Source: an uncultured Lachnospiraceae bacterium
GTDB taxonomy: Bacteria; Bacillota; Clostridia; Lachnospirales; Lachnospiraceae
Direction of reading: 5' to 3'
DNA: 64,000 nt
Assembly: GCA_910584205.1 (NCBI GenBank)
Contig: CAJUAA010000007.1
Location: 62,001 to 126,000, forward strand
Shown: positions 24,649-34,334 of the stretch, in pieces
Layout of the letters: the number at the start of each line of letters is the position of its first letter
Numbering within the stretch: position 1 is the first letter of the stretch
Translations under genes and position numbers: made by a program
The notes under the pieces: model-generated
The model's input: only the letters and a program-made list of their open reading frames with translations
What the model was told of the DNA's origin: nothing
Database searches by the model: none

Positions 24649-26768
24649 GCTTCCTTCACCTTCTGCATGGCGCGGATCAGCATCTCCTGGCCGAGGAAGG
24701 CGTCTCTAATCGTCTCATTGTCCCGTTTTCCCTGCAGCACCTGGAACATGTATTCATATTCCGCCCGGATGCCCTTGTCCTGCTCCAGCTTCTCCTTTAC
24801 CGCCCTGCTGCTGCCGTATCTTTTTAACCGGATAAAATTGTCCATCTCGTATACGGAGCCATTGGACAGCACCCGAAGCTGTTCCTTGGGATACTTTTTA
24901 GAGCCCATGGAGGAATACACGATATTTCCGACAGCCCCGGAAGCAAACCGCAGGGTAAGCAGCGCGTTGTCATTCATGGGATACGCCGTATTTCCCGCTG
25001 CCGTCAGCCGCAGAGAAATCAGTTCGCTGCCGTCAAGATACTGAAGCAGATCCACAAAATGACACGCCTCTCCCAGGATCCGGCCGCCTCCCGCCGCCTC
25101 GTCATGAACCCAGTGGTCTTCCGGGATGTAACCTGCATTTGCAATAAAGTCGTATACCGCCGGAATCTGGTCTGTCTTCAGCTCCTCTTTGATCTGGCGG
25201 ATCAGCGGCGCGTGCCTGCGGTTCAGCCCGCAGAACAGCTCCCCGTCAGAAGCCTCATAGGCTGCTTTGATCTGCTCCAGCTCCTCAAGCGTCAGGCAGA
25301 GGGGCTTCTCGCAGTAGACGCTCTTCCCTGCCTGCAGCGCCTCCACGATAAACTTTGCATGGCTGTTATGCCTTGTGGATACCGCGATCAGATCGATCTC
25401 CGGGTCCGCCAGCAGCTTCTTATAATTATTCGTCGTATAGGCAAACGGGGTTCCGTCATTTGCCTGAGCTCCCCCGACGCCCCCGGTGGTGGCCAGGCCG
25501 CGGAACTCATAGTTTCCATTGGCTTTCATGGCGGGCAGCATGGTACTGCGGACAAAATTCCCTGCCCCGATCAGTCCCAGACGGATCTTTTTACCCGAAA
25601 CCGCCCGTTTTGCCAGCGGATTTCTGACGGTGTTTCTCCATTTCTCCTTATTTTCGCCGTATTTCAGCAGGACTCCGATATAACGCTCCTGCTTCGGATT
25701 TTTCGTAATCATCTCATAGGCGTCCGCCGCCTGTTCAAACGGAATCTCATGGGTGATCAGATCCGACACGTCCACCCGTTTCTGCGCCAGCAGACGGACA
25801 AATTCCTCGATGTTGCGGCCTTCCGTAAACCGCACATAGCCGATGGGATAATCAATTCCCTGCTCCTCGTATGTGGCGTCATACCGCCCCGCCCCGTAGG
25901 AGCGCGCAATCCGGAAGGAGAGCTCCCGCTCATAGTAGGGACGTCTGTCGATATTCATCTGCGTCACGCCGATCATGCAGATGATACCCCGGTCTCTCGC
26001 AATGGCCGCCGCCAGATCCATGGGGGCATTGCTGTCCGCTGCCGCGGCGATAATGACCTTGTCTACGCCCCGTCCGCGGGTCAGCGCTTTGCTCATATCC
26101 ACCGCATGGTCGTCATCCGAATGGATAAACGCCCTGAGCCTCGTACCCGGCAGACTCTTGTCCACCACGTCATAGCCGATCACATCGCAGCCATAGGCGT
26201 CCAGAATCCGGCAGACAATATGGCCCACGAGACCCATACCGATGACCGCCACCGTTTCTCCCGGAACCACTTCCGCCTGATGGATCCCTTCCAGCGCGAT
26301 CCCTCCCAGTGCGCAGAACGCCGCCTGACGGTAATCCGTCAGTTCTTCCGGAACTTTTGTGAACATGGTCCGGCTGACCCGGTTGATCTCGCAGTGATAG
26401 GCGGTTCCCACCATGGCCACCAGATCTCCCGCCTGCACTTCCGTCACGCCTTTTCCGCAGGCAATGACCCGTCCCACGCCGGAATATCCCATGGGCATGG
26501 GCTCCGCCAGCTTGTTGAACGCGCTCTCCATGGTGGTCACGATCCCGTCCGTGGACAGCTTTTCCAGCACCTTCTTTACCTGATCCGGACGCTCGATGGC
26601 CTTCTGGATCAGATTTTTTCCGCCGAAGGACGCCAGCCCTCTCTCCGTCCCGGCGCTGACCACCGTATACAGGCTTTCCACCAGCGCCATATTCTCCTTG
26701 ACGGTCGGCATGGGCTGATCGATCAGTTTTGTGCTTCCATCCTTTACATTCAAAAACAGTTGTTTCAT
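24645..26768 (-). CDS. two-domain oxidoreductase: zinc-type alcohol dehydrogenase fused to Gfo/Idh/MocA
   Basis: A 707-residue fusion. Residues about 1-370 are a medium-chain dehydrogenase (GYSGVGRVIACGKGVTEVQAGDLVAMVG, shown here as separate GYSGVGRV and GDLVAMVG parts, then the NAD site VAVIGMGLVGHIV). Residues about 380-700 are a Gfo/Idh/MocA oxidoreductase with GLIGAGNFVRS and the catalytic-lysine motif EKPLCLTLEEL. Fusions of this type occur in O-antigen and exopolysaccharide clusters; the product is not established. It probably oxidises and re-reduces a nucleotide sugar or cyclitol. The ATG at 26768 has GGAG 6 bases upstream; the frame also opens at 26780 without one. Confidence 0.88.
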   Translation of the reverse strand: MKQLFLNVKDGSTKLIDQPMPTVKENMALVESLYTVVSAGTERGLASFGGKNLIQKAIERPDQVKKVLEKLSTDGIVTTMESAFNKLAEPMPMGYSGVGRVIACGKGVTEVQAGDLVAMVGTAYHCEINRVSRTMFTKVPEELTDYRQAAFCALGGIALEGIHQAEVVPGETVAVIGMGLVGHIVCRILDAYGCDVIGYDVVDKSLPGTRLRAFIHSDDDHAVDMSKALTRGRGVDKVIIAAAADSNAPMDLAAAIARDRGIICMIGVTQMNIDRRPYYERELSFRIARSYGAGRYDATYEEQGIDYPIGYVRFTEGRNIEEFVRLLAQKRVDVSDLITHEIPFEQAADAYEMITKNPKQERYIGVLLKYGENKEKWRNTVRNPLAKRAVSGKKIRLGLIGAGNFVRSTMLPAMKANGNYEFRGLATTGGVGGAQANDGTPFAYTTNNYKKLLADPEIDLIAVSTRHNSHAKFIVEALQAGKSVYCEKPLCLTLEELEQIKAAYEASDGELFCGLNRRHAPLIRQIKEELKTDQIPAVYDFIANAGYIPEDHWVHDEAAGGGRILGEACHFVDLLQYLDGSELISLRLTAAGNTAYPMNDNALLTLRFASGAVGNIVYSSMGSKKYPKEQLRVLSNGSVYEMDNFIRLKRYGSSRAVKEKLEQDKGIRAEYEYMFQVLQGKRDNETIRDAFLGQEMLIRAMQKVKEA

Positions 26769-26801
26769 TTTCTTCTCCATTCTATCAGCGGTCTACGCAT
26801 G

Positions 26802-28025
26802 CTACAAACGATAAGTCCCATCCAGGAAGCAGATGTGCCTCGTATCCAGGATGATTTTGCCCTTCAGCTTCTCCATGTTGTCCCGGATCTCGTCATGGCC
26901 CACCAGAAGCACCACCATATCCACGTCCTTCAGAAACGCGTCCAGATCGTGGTACTGATTGGGGACCACATCTTTTCTCACGTACGGGTCATACACCCGG
27001 ATCTGTCCGCCGCACAGATGCCGCTCCATGCTCTCCAGCATCTGCAGGGTCGGGCTTTCTCTCATGTCGTCCACATTTTCCTTATAGGTCAGCCCATACA
27101 GGCCCACTCTGCCCACATCGGCCATATGATTTTCCCGCATGATGCCATGAATCCGCTCCAGCACAAAATCCGGCATGGAATCGTTGATCTTGCGGGCGGA
27201 CAGGATGATATTCGCAAGCCCCGGATAATCTCCCACCAGAAACCAGGGGTCCACCGAGATACAGTGTCCTCCCACCCCCGGCCCGGGCGTCAGGATGTTG
27301 ACCCGGGGATGCTTGTTGGCGATCCGGATGATCTCATATACATCCATGTTGTCCGACCGGCAGATCTTTGCCAGCTCATTGGCAAAGGCGATGTTGATGT
27401 CACGGAAGGTATTTTCCACCACTTTGGTCATCTCCGCAGTCCGGATATCCGTCACCACAATCTCCCCTTCGCAGAAGGAACTGTACAGCGCTCTCACCTT
27501 TTCCCCGATCTCCCGGCTGTCCGCGCCGATGGTGCGGGAATTGTGCTTCAGCTCGTACACCATGTTGCCGGGGATGATACGCTCGGGTGCGTGGGCAAGA
27601 TGGATATCTTTCCCGGTCACAAGACCCCTCGCCTCTATAATCGGGCGGACGTGTTTGTCAATGGTTCCGGGAGACACGGTGGATTCCACCACGATCGTGG
27701 CTCCTTTGGGACACGCGTCCAGCACATGTTCCACGGCTTTTTCCACAAAGCCCGCATCCACTTTCTTACTTGCCTTGTCATAAGGCGTGGGCACCGCCAC
27801 AATATAGACATCCGTGCGCTCGTATTCATGGGAAAAACGGATTCCTCCGGCCACTGCTTTCCGGAACAGTTCATCCAGCCCATCCTCCTCAAAGGTGGTC
27901 TTCCCTGCATTCAGTGTGTCCACCAGTGTCCTGTTATAGTCTGTACCGGTCACCTCCACTCCATGCGCCGCAAACATCAGTGCGGTCGGAAGCCCGATAT
28001 AGCCCAGCCCTACTACGTTGATCAT
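26802..28025 (-). CDS. wecC: UDP-N-acetyl-D-mannosaminuronate dehydrogenase (WecC-like)
   Basis: A 407-residue nucleotide-sugar dehydrogenase. The NAD site is NVVGLGYIGLPTA at the N-terminus, and the catalytic cysteine lies in GPGVGGHCISVDPW, the form typical of WecC/EpsD. The C-terminal UDP-binding domain has YGLTYKENVDDMRESP. It would oxidise UDP-ManNAc to UDP-ManNAcA, with the substrate supplied by the WecB-like epimerase at 41343. The ATG at 28025 has GAGGAGG 6-7 bases upstream. A second dehydrogenase of WbpA type is at 49636, so the region makes at least two uronic acids or one by two routes. Confidence 0.88.
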   Translation of the reverse strand: MINVVGLGYIGLPTALMFAAHGVEVTGTDYNRTLVDTLNAGKTTFEEDGLDELFRKAVAGGIRFSHEYERTDVYIVAVPTPYDKASKKVDAGFVEKAVEHVLDACPKGATIVVESTVSPGTIDKHVRPIIEARGLVTGKDIHLAHAPERIIPGNMVYELKHNSRTIGADSREIGEKVRALYSSFCEGEIVVTDIRTAEMTKVVENTFRDINIAFANELAKICRSDNMDVYEIIRIANKHPRVNILTPGPGVGGHCISVDPWFLVGDYPGLANIILSARKINDSMPDFVLERIHGIMRENHMADVGRVGLYGLTYKENVDDMRESPTLQMLESMERHLCGGQIRVYDPYVRKDVVPNQYHDLDAFLKDVDMVVLLVGHDEIRDNMEKLKGKIILDTRHICFLDGTYRL

Positions 28026-28058
28026 ATATTTCCTCCTCACAGACTGTACGCTGTATTC

Positions 28059-29780
28059 TCAAAAATGCATCTTGATCTCATGCCGTCCTCCGGCGCTGTC
28101 CCATGCGATCTCCAGCACCTGGACGGTTTCCATCCTGCCGAATTCCGGCGCATAGGAACAGATCTCCCCCTCCGTCCAGATCCGCACCTCATCGGTCCTG
28201 GACGTCTGGATCTCACAGACAACGGTTTCCTCTCCTTTCGGCCGGACCAGAACCTTCTGGCCCTCCTGAAAGTACTCGTAACCCGGAGCCAGATGAAAAT
28301 ATGCCCGGGCATACCCTTCTGCCCAGTCGAAGACCTGCAGGCACTGCTGCTCCCGCCGGCCGCCCTCCGCCTCCCAGGCAGCCGTCCTGGGCTCCTGGAA
28401 AGCCACTCTTCGCTTCTGCTGGCGGCCGGTGCAGGTGGTGAGCCTCCCTTCCGCCCAGCGCTCTCCACAGGCTCCGGACACCACAGAGATCCTTCTTCCG
28501 ACCCGGTGCTCTCCCCAGCAGCGGGACTGCTCTTCCCGGGCCATAACCACCGTATTGTGCGCCGCCGTGCTCCGAAAATACGAACGCAGCGGACCCTGGT
28601 ACTGCCCGGTGCCGGAGTTGACGAACAGCGGCTTTCCGTCAAGGCTCAGCTCGAAGCTGAGGCCGTCGCAGTGCGCGTGCCCCGGCATATGCGGCGGCGC
28701 CATCTCGCCCGCGTCCAGATTGATCCGGATCCGCCCCTGCTCCAGACAGTAATAGCCTGCCTGCGGGAACTGCGTCTTCTGTTCCGGCACGATGCCGAAC
28801 TCCGTCTTCAGGCTGTCAAGAAGGCTGTCAAGAGGCCTTGCCACGTTGTCGCCGGCGTCATTGAACAGCGGCGTCTGCCCCATGCCCCTCTCCAGCGACC
28901 AGGCCGCGTCCGCCATCTGCCGCATAGCCCTCTCCAGCTCCTGCCGGAATCCTTCCGGATCTTCCCAGGCCGGCTGTTCCTCCGTCCGAACTGCCTTTGC
29001 CACCCGCAGAAGATCTTCCAGGATGATTTTATGATACATCAGGCTCCGCTCATAATGCACGCCGTCCGGCAGGATCTGCTCTTTCATTTCCTCCCGGAAT
29101 TTTTTCCCGTATGTCTTTGCAGCTTCCGGCTGCCGAAAATACAGCGAGCCAAGAAACAGCGTTTTCAGATTTTCAAAATAGTGATTCCCCAGCAGATGCA
29201 GCTCCTGCTTTTTCTTAAGATGCGCATACTGAGCGTACATGCTGTCGTTCAGCTCCTGGCGAAACGCCCGGTCCTCCTGAAAGATTTCTCCGAATCCGTC
29301 CATGCAGATCCACAGGTTCGTCAGCCGCAGAGAAATGGTATACGGATGCCATCCGTCTCCGGTCCCTTCCCGGTTGTCTTCCATCCAGCGCCTGCAGTAA
29401 TCCCGGAAGCAATGGTAATACCTGTTGTTTTTCTCCCGTCTGTACGCTGCAGCCAGCGGAATCAGGAATTCCATATAGTGCAGATTGAAATTCCACAGAT
29501 GGGACCTGGACGGATGCTCCCAGTTATGTCCGCCGGGGGCTCCGCTTTCGTAAAGCAGCGTCACCTGCCCGTTCAAAATCTCCTCCGTGTCAAACCGGTT
29601 CCTGTAGGCCGGCGCATGGTCCAGTTCCTCCATCCACAAAGGCAGCGGCTTTTCCGCCGGTGCCTGCGCCTCTGTCACCGCATGCTTCTCCCCGTCCAGT
29701 CGGTTTTTCACCAGATGATACAGCTGGCTCTTCTTCAGATATTTGATTGTCCAGTAATAATTCTCAATTTTTTTCCACAT
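28059..29780 (-). CDS. heparinase II/III-like protein without signal peptide
   Basis: A 573-residue protein. Residues about 60-330 form a helical toroid (WNFNLHYMEFLIPLA, then HLLGNHYFENLKTLF). From about 350 comes the heparinase II/III beta-sandwich, with MPGHAHCDGLSFELSLDG and the STAAHNTVVM stretch conserved in that family. Known members cleave uronic-acid polymers by beta-elimination. There is no export signal, so it should be cytosolic, which is odd for a polymer lyase. Genes of this type recur in O-antigen clusters beside two-domain oxidoreductases, where their role is unsettled. The start has AGGTGAT just upstream and overlaps the GT4 stop by 17 bases. Confidence 0.85.
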   Translation of the reverse strand: MWKKIENYYWTIKYLKKSQLYHLVKNRLDGEKHAVTEAQAPAEKPLPLWMEELDHAPAYRNRFDTEEILNGQVTLLYESGAPGGHNWEHPSRSHLWNFNLHYMEFLIPLAAAYRREKNNRYYHCFRDYCRRWMEDNREGTGDGWHPYTISLRLTNLWICMDGFGEIFQEDRAFRQELNDSMYAQYAHLKKKQELHLLGNHYFENLKTLFLGSLYFRQPEAAKTYGKKFREEMKEQILPDGVHYERSLMYHKIILEDLLRVAKAVRTEEQPAWEDPEGFRQELERAMRQMADAAWSLERGMGQTPLFNDAGDNVARPLDSLLDSLKTEFGIVPEQKTQFPQAGYYCLEQGRIRINLDAGEMAPPHMPGHAHCDGLSFELSLDGKPLFVNSGTGQYQGPLRSYFRSTAAHNTVVMAREEQSRCWGEHRVGRRISVVSGACGERWAEGRLTTCTGRQQKRRVAFQEPRTAAWEAEGGRREQQCLQVFDWAEGYARAYFHLAPGYEYFQEGQKVLVRPKGEETVVCEIQTSRTDEVRIWTEGEICSYAPEFGRMETVQVLEIAWDSAGGRHEIKMHF

Positions 29781-31026
29781 CTTCGATCACCTGATACAGC
29801 CGCTCTGTCAGTACGGAAAAGTCAAAATCCTTCGCTCCCTCTTTGGCATTTTCTGCCATGCCGGCATAGGCCTCCTCCGGCATACGGTGGATTTTCAGGA
29901 TCTCCTCTGCCAGCGCCTCCGGCGTGCACTCTTCCAGCGAAAGGCCGCACTGATATTTTTCCAGAATGCAGTAGCCCATCTTCACGGTGGAGATGATCGG
30001 CTTGCCGCTCGCCATATATTCAAACAGCTTGTTGGAACTGTTTCCCCGGGACCAGTTGTACCGGGACTGGGAATAGTTCAGGATATTGACGGAGGAGCGG
30101 CTCAAAATATACGGAATGTATTTTTTCTCCACAAAGCCCTTGAATACCACATTGTTGATTCCTTCCTTCTCCGCCCGCTCCTTCAGAAGCTCCAGCTGGC
30201 TGCCGCCCCCGAAGATCAGAAAACGGATGTCCGGATAAGCCCTCAGAAGCTTCGCCGCGTCCAGAAGGTTTCCCACGTTGTTGACCGGACGGATCGTCCC
30301 TGTATAGACGACCCGGAAGCGGCCGTCCTCCAGATCCGGGTCCTCCAGAACATTCTCCCGGATGCTTTGGTAATACTCCTTCAGCTTCACTCCGTTGTTT
30401 ACATAATAACACTTCCGCAGGTCGATCCTGCCCCCGTGCTCCGTGTCCCATCCCATCTCTTTGATGTGGTCCACATCGCCTTCTTTGGTAAATACAATGG
30501 CGTCCGCATGGACATACATCCATTTCTCCCCGGCGCTTAAAAGCTTCCCTGCCAGGCTGTCCATCCGGACCTTTCCAAAGGAAAAGATCGCCTCCGGCCA
30601 CAGATCGCGCACCTCCACGATGGCCGGCACGCGGAATCTCTTCGCCAGAAGAATCCCCGCAATACTGGTCAGAGGATGGGCGCTGGAGCCCATAATCACG
30701 TCGGGACGCCCGTATGTTTTCGCATAGCCCCCCGCAATGCGCAGAAGGCCAAAGAAAAAGGACAGCATGTTTTTCACACGGGAAATGCCGTTTCCCTTAT
30801 ACCTGCTCGTCCGGACAAAGACAAAGGGAACCCCCTCCTCCAAAGTCCGGAGGTAAGGCTTCCCGTGCGTGTCAACGGTATCGCCGGTCTGGTGCAGCTC
30901 ATTGGCCGCAAAGACCGTTGTCTCCATATCCTTCTCCTGCAGGCACTGGGCAAAATAGAAGTGCCGCAGCATGGGCCCTGTCTGCGGTGTCGTCGCATAA
31001 TGGTTTAAAATCCAAAATCTACGCAT
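29764..31026 (-). CDS. glycosyltransferase family 4, WbuB/WcaI-like
   Basis: A 420-residue GT-B enzyme. The N-terminus WILNHYATTPQTGPMLRH is the loop found in WbuB-type transferases that add N-acetyl-fucosamine or a related sugar. VRDLWPEAIFSFGK and the donor site SNKLFEYMASGKPIIST are clear. It is homologous to the GT4 at 50954, which has the same layout. It probably adds the second sugar after the initiating transferase encoded immediately upstream. The ATG at 31026 is favoured over 31047 because the protein then begins at the conserved strand. Confidence 0.88.
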   Translation of the reverse strand: MRRFWILNHYATTPQTGPMLRHFYFAQCLQEKDMETTVFAANELHQTGDTVDTHGKPYLRTLEEGVPFVFVRTSRYKGNGISRVKNMLSFFFGLLRIAGGYAKTYGRPDVIMGSSAHPLTSIAGILLAKRFRVPAIVEVRDLWPEAIFSFGKVRMDSLAGKLLSAGEKWMYVHADAIVFTKEGDVDHIKEMGWDTEHGGRIDLRKCYYVNNGVKLKEYYQSIRENVLEDPDLEDGRFRVVYTGTIRPVNNVGNLLDAAKLLRAYPDIRFLIFGGGSQLELLKERAEKEGINNVVFKGFVEKKYIPYILSRSSVNILNYSQSRYNWSRGNSSNKLFEYMASGKPIISTVKMGYCILEKYQCGLSLEECTPEALAEEILKIHRMPEEAYAGMAENAKEGAKDFDFSVLTERLYQVIEDVEKN

Positions 31027-32371
31027 GATTCTGTCCGTCCTCCACACCCTCTGTACTTTCCTTTGTAAACATGATCTTCAGCGTCAGAAACATCAGCCGG
31101 ATATCCATCAGCACCGAATAGGTCTCGATGTACATCAGGTCCAGCTTCAGCTTGTCCAGCGGAGTCGTGTTGTATTTTCCATAGATCTGCGCATAACCGG
31201 TCAGACCTGCCTTTACCTTCAGCCGATAGATGAATTCCGGCGTCTCCTGACAGAATTCATCAATATACTGCTGCCGCTCCGGCCTGGGCCCCACGATGCT
31301 CATGTCTCCCTTTAAAATATTCAGAAGCTGGGGCAGCTCGTCCAGGCGGGTGGCGCGGATGAATTTTCCCACTTTCGTGATGCGGCTGTCGTGCCTGCTG
31401 GAAAACTGCGCGCCGTCCTTCTCCGCATCCACGACCATGCTGCGGAACTTGTAAATATCGAATTTCCTGCCGCCCACGGTCACACGCTCCTGTTTGAAAA
31501 GCGCCGGACCGCCGTCCTCCAGACGGACCGCCAGAGCGGTCAAAAGCATGAACGGAGAAGCAGTCAGCAGAAGCACGCCTGAGATCACCACATCCATCAG
31601 CCGCTTTATAATCCGCTGTTCAAAGGACAGGCCGTAGTTGCGCAGCAGCAGAAACGGCGTATCGAAGGAATGCACCTTGTCCGCCCCCCGCAGAAGGATA
31701 TCCGTGATCTCCGGCGCCACGTAGATGCGGATGGAACGCTCATAGCAGTATTTCAGAAGCATATTCCGCTTCTGCTCCTCAATCCCATACAGCATCATGG
31801 CGTCGCAGTTCTGTACCTCCGCCTTCAACTTGTACAGCGGTTCCCCCGCAGAAACACATTTGGAAATCTCATACAGGTCTTTCCGGCCCGAAATCTTCCG
31901 GATCAGGTTGTCCTTCAGCTCCAGGTCGCAGATCAGCAGCAGCTTTCTGGGCGGAAACAGTTTCCGGAATATCCGGTCGGAAACCTGGTTCACAACGAGG
32001 ATCACCAGAAAATCCGCCGCACTGACTGCAGCGATGGGCCATACGATGGGAAACGGAAACACTCCGAATACCATAATTGTCTGGATATAGATGATGGCAT
32101 TGGCGATCAGCGTCCCCAGCGTCTGCGACAGGATCAGCTGTCCCTTCTGGTAATACGCGTATTTCATACCACCATACATATAGATGAAAACGACCAGATA
32201 GAGCATGTAAAACCCGATCATCATCAGGTTTCCTTTGTTTTCAAAGGGGGCTCTCAGCCGCACATTGTATATGGAAAACCAGACCATGGCATAGAATACG
32301 GTCTCCATCAGGATCTCAAGCCCCGCGATCCCCAGACGCAGCAGCCGTTTGTACTGATCGAATTTATCCAT
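31019..32371 (-). CDS. undecaprenyl-phosphate sugar phosphotransferase, WcaJ/WbaP-like (initiating enzyme of unit A)
   Basis: A 450-residue polytopic phosphoglycosyl transferase. Four to five helices lie in about 15-135. A CoA-binding-like domain follows (LLICDLELKDN region), then a C-terminal catalytic domain from about 250. That domain has FKQERVTVGGRKFDIYKF, the DELPQLLNILKGDMSIVGPR motif with the catalytic D/E pair, and GLTGYAQIYGKYNTTP. It transfers a sugar-1-phosphate to undecaprenyl phosphate and starts a repeat unit. GAGG lies 10 bases before the ATG at 32371; the ATG at 32380 is too close to it. It heads unit A behind its own promoter. Confidence 0.92.
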   Translation of the reverse strand: MDKFDQYKRLLRLGIAGLEILMETVFYAMVWFSIYNVRLRAPFENKGNLMMIGFYMLYLVVFIYMYGGMKYAYYQKGQLILSQTLGTLIANAIIYIQTIMVFGVFPFPIVWPIAAVSAADFLVILVVNQVSDRIFRKLFPPRKLLLICDLELKDNLIRKISGRKDLYEISKCVSAGEPLYKLKAEVQNCDAMMLYGIEEQKRNMLLKYCYERSIRIYVAPEITDILLRGADKVHSFDTPFLLLRNYGLSFEQRIIKRLMDVVISGVLLLTASPFMLLTALAVRLEDGGPALFKQERVTVGGRKFDIYKFRSMVVDAEKDGAQFSSRHDSRITKVGKFIRATRLDELPQLLNILKGDMSIVGPRPERQQYIDEFCQETPEFIYRLKVKAGLTGYAQIYGKYNTTPLDKLKLDLMYIETYSVLMDIRLMFLTLKIMFTKESTEGVEDGQNHA

Positions 32372-32407
32372 GGCAGTCATTACCTCATTTATCTATAATC
32401 TTTCAGT

Positions 32408-32436
32408 ATTCTAACACTTTCTTCCTGCTTTTACAA
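32408..32436 (-). promoter_or_regulatory. promoter of polysaccharide unit A
   Basis: TTGTAA (32436-32431) and TAGAAT (32413-32408), spacing 17. The -35 box overlaps the stop codon of the upstream membrane-protein gene. Confidence 0.5.
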
Positions 32437-34113
32437 GGATTGGAGCCTGTAAATGTGAAAACCGTGGATGGAATCGACTTCTTCACAGGATACCTGCTCA
32501 TACAGGGCGGTCAGATATTCCAGTCCCCGGTCAAAGCTGCAGATGAGATAGACGTTCCCCTGTTCATACAGCGCTTCCCGCACACTGTCGATCCCCTGCT
32601 GCGCCAGCTTCTCCTCCCACAGGGGGCTGAAGCCGATCCAGTCTCCCAGGGACATGTAGTTCATCACGTACGGATCGCTTCGCCACAGGCGGACATTCCA
32701 GGTGCTCATGGCCATGGACGTCACATCATTGAAATAAAAGTTTTCCGGATGCTCCATGCAGTATTCTTTCAGGCCTTCTACATTCTGGTTACCCTTCCAC
32801 GTCTCCAGGTTGGCCGACCGAACCGCCGCCGTTTCCCGGACCGCAGCAGCGCACAGCAATGCAGCAAGAAAGCAGGCTGCCGCTTTCCCGTATACCGCCG
32901 GCCGTCTCCGCTGTGACAGCGCTTCCCGCCACAACAGAAGCAGCGGCACGATCAGCATCAGATTCATGGTAATCACCACACGTTCCGGCACTCTTCCGCG
33001 GTAAATCAGATAGATCCACAGCACCAGCTGCACGCCCGGCACGCAGCATACCTTCAGGAAACGCTTCCATTCCCGCAGAAAGGCATACCACAGCACCAGA
33101 GCTCCGTAGCCCAGAAGCGTCAGCAGATGGCGGCTCCTGTATTTCCCCTGAAATACGTTTACAAGATAGGCTTTGACGCTCTCCTTCAGACGCGCAGACC
33201 GGTCTGTCCGGACGCGCACCTGCGCCCTGCGCGCCTCATAATAGGTTGCAAAAAAATCCGGCGTAATCTGGTCGTCTGCCGTGTAATTGTAGTAATAAAG
33301 GTTTTTCGCCCGGCTCTTGGTCCGGATGCCCAGGCTTTCGTACAGCTCCGGTTCCTCCTCAATACGCGGAAACATATAGTCGTCATAATCATAGATCCAG
33401 GAGCGGGTGTTGTTCTGCTCATAATAAGACCTCCAGGGTCCGCTCCCATATCCGATCACAAGCCCCAGTACATAGAGCAGAAGCGCCGAAGCGGCAGCAA
33501 CCGGAACCCACCGATGGCCGGGAATCTTTTCTTTCCCTTCCCAGATCCGGAACAGCCAGAGGATGCCGCACACCGGCATGAGCATGCAGAATACGGCAAA
33601 CCGAAGCTCCACCGTCAAAACGCAGAGCACGAACAGAAGCGCCAGATTTCTCAGCGAAAATATCTCTGTGGTCATATACCAGAACACCACCGTCACCGCC
33701 AGCACCGCAGCCGTCGTCGTGAAAGTAATCTGCGTCAGCGCCTGCATCCCCAGCACCATCGACCACAAAAGCAGCTCCAGGCATATGAGGAGTCTTTTCT
33801 GCCAGCCCTTTTCCTGTCCCAGCAGCCGGTAGAGCATCAGGCTCACGCAGCCGCTCTGTATGGCCAGAAACCCAAACGCGTACCAGTCCATATATGGGAC
33901 CATCCGGTAAAGCCCGGACAGCAGCAGCGGATACCACCAGCCGGTAAAGATCATATGCGCATCGCTTCTTCCCAGATACTGTCCGGACACGATCTCCATC
34001 ATGGTGCGGTCATCCACGATTCCGTACACCATAGGCACAATTCTCCATAAAACAACGAGATAGACAAGCGGGCACAACAGCGCCCACATGAAATTTCTTT
34101 TTCTGATACTCAT
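32431..34113 (-). CDS. polytopic membrane protein with extracytoplasmic C-terminal domain (GT-C-like)
   Basis: A 560-residue protein with about twelve helices to residue 420 and a soluble tail of about 130 residues (EGLKEYCMEHPENFYF onward). The first loop has GIVDDRTMMEIVSGQY with D-D after helix one, in the GT-C position. A large loop (about 235-310) is rich in Y, R and D. Similar multi-helix proteins in clostridial polysaccharide loci are usually annotated only as membrane proteins. I infer a transferase or polymerase role. The ATG at 34113 follows AGGAT; 19 further codons are open upstream. It is divergent from the plus-strand module at 34335. Confidence 0.55.
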   Translation of the reverse strand: MSIRKRNFMWALLCPLVYLVVLWRIVPMVYGIVDDRTMMEIVSGQYLGRSDAHMIFTGWWYPLLLSGLYRMVPYMDWYAFGFLAIQSGCVSLMLYRLLGQEKGWQKRLLICLELLLWSMVLGMQALTQITFTTTAAVLAVTVVFWYMTTEIFSLRNLALLFVLCVLTVELRFAVFCMLMPVCGILWLFRIWEGKEKIPGHRWVPVAAASALLLYVLGLVIGYGSGPWRSYYEQNNTRSWIYDYDDYMFPRIEEEPELYESLGIRTKSRAKNLYYYNYTADDQITPDFFATYYEARRAQVRVRTDRSARLKESVKAYLVNVFQGKYRSRHLLTLLGYGALVLWYAFLREWKRFLKVCCVPGVQLVLWIYLIYRGRVPERVVITMNLMLIVPLLLLWREALSQRRRPAVYGKAAACFLAALLCAAAVRETAAVRSANLETWKGNQNVEGLKEYCMEHPENFYFNDVTSMAMSTWNVRLWRSDPYVMNYMSLGDWIGFSPLWEEKLAQQGIDSVREALYEQGNVYLICSFDRGLEYLTALYEQVSCEEVDSIHGFHIYRLQSL

Positions 34114-34183
34114 ACATCCCATCCTGATTCTGTTCTTTGATCCGCTTTCATTGTAAATTCTTTCCCCCATCTTGTCCAGACTA

Positions 34184-34212
34184 TTGACACTATATTTTTC
34201 AGACTTTATAAT
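34184..34212 (+). promoter_or_regulatory. strong promoter of plus-strand unit B
   Basis: Perfect TTGACA (34184-34189) and perfect TATAAT (34207-34212), spacing 17. It gives a leader of about 115 bases before the first ATG. Confidence 0.8.
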
Positions 34213-34262
34213 AACGGTGACTTTAGCCGCCCGGAACGGTTATACTGTAACATATACCGCAG

Positions 34263-34292
34263 AAGAAATCATCTCTTTCTGATTTCTTTTTT
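34263..34292 (+). terminator. terminator-like hairpin in the unit B leader
   Basis: AAGAAATCA (34263-34271) pairs with TGATTTCTT (34280-34288), nine pairs, 8-base loop, followed by T to 34292. It lies between the promoter and the first gene, so it may act as an attenuator. A second imperfect dyad (CGGTTATA with TATACCG) lies just before it at about 34237-34259. Confidence 0.55.
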
Positions 34293-34334
34293 CGCGGTCC
34301 GTGCCGTCCGTCCGGCGGCGGAATGGAGAGTATT

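Noticed and set aside
25059..29996. A 1,645-codon open frame on the plus strand
   Set aside because: It is antisense to four genes with clear family motifs (two-domain oxidoreductase, WecC-like, heparinase-like, GT4). The openness follows from their codon bias; the translation is H/R/P-rich and shows no domain.
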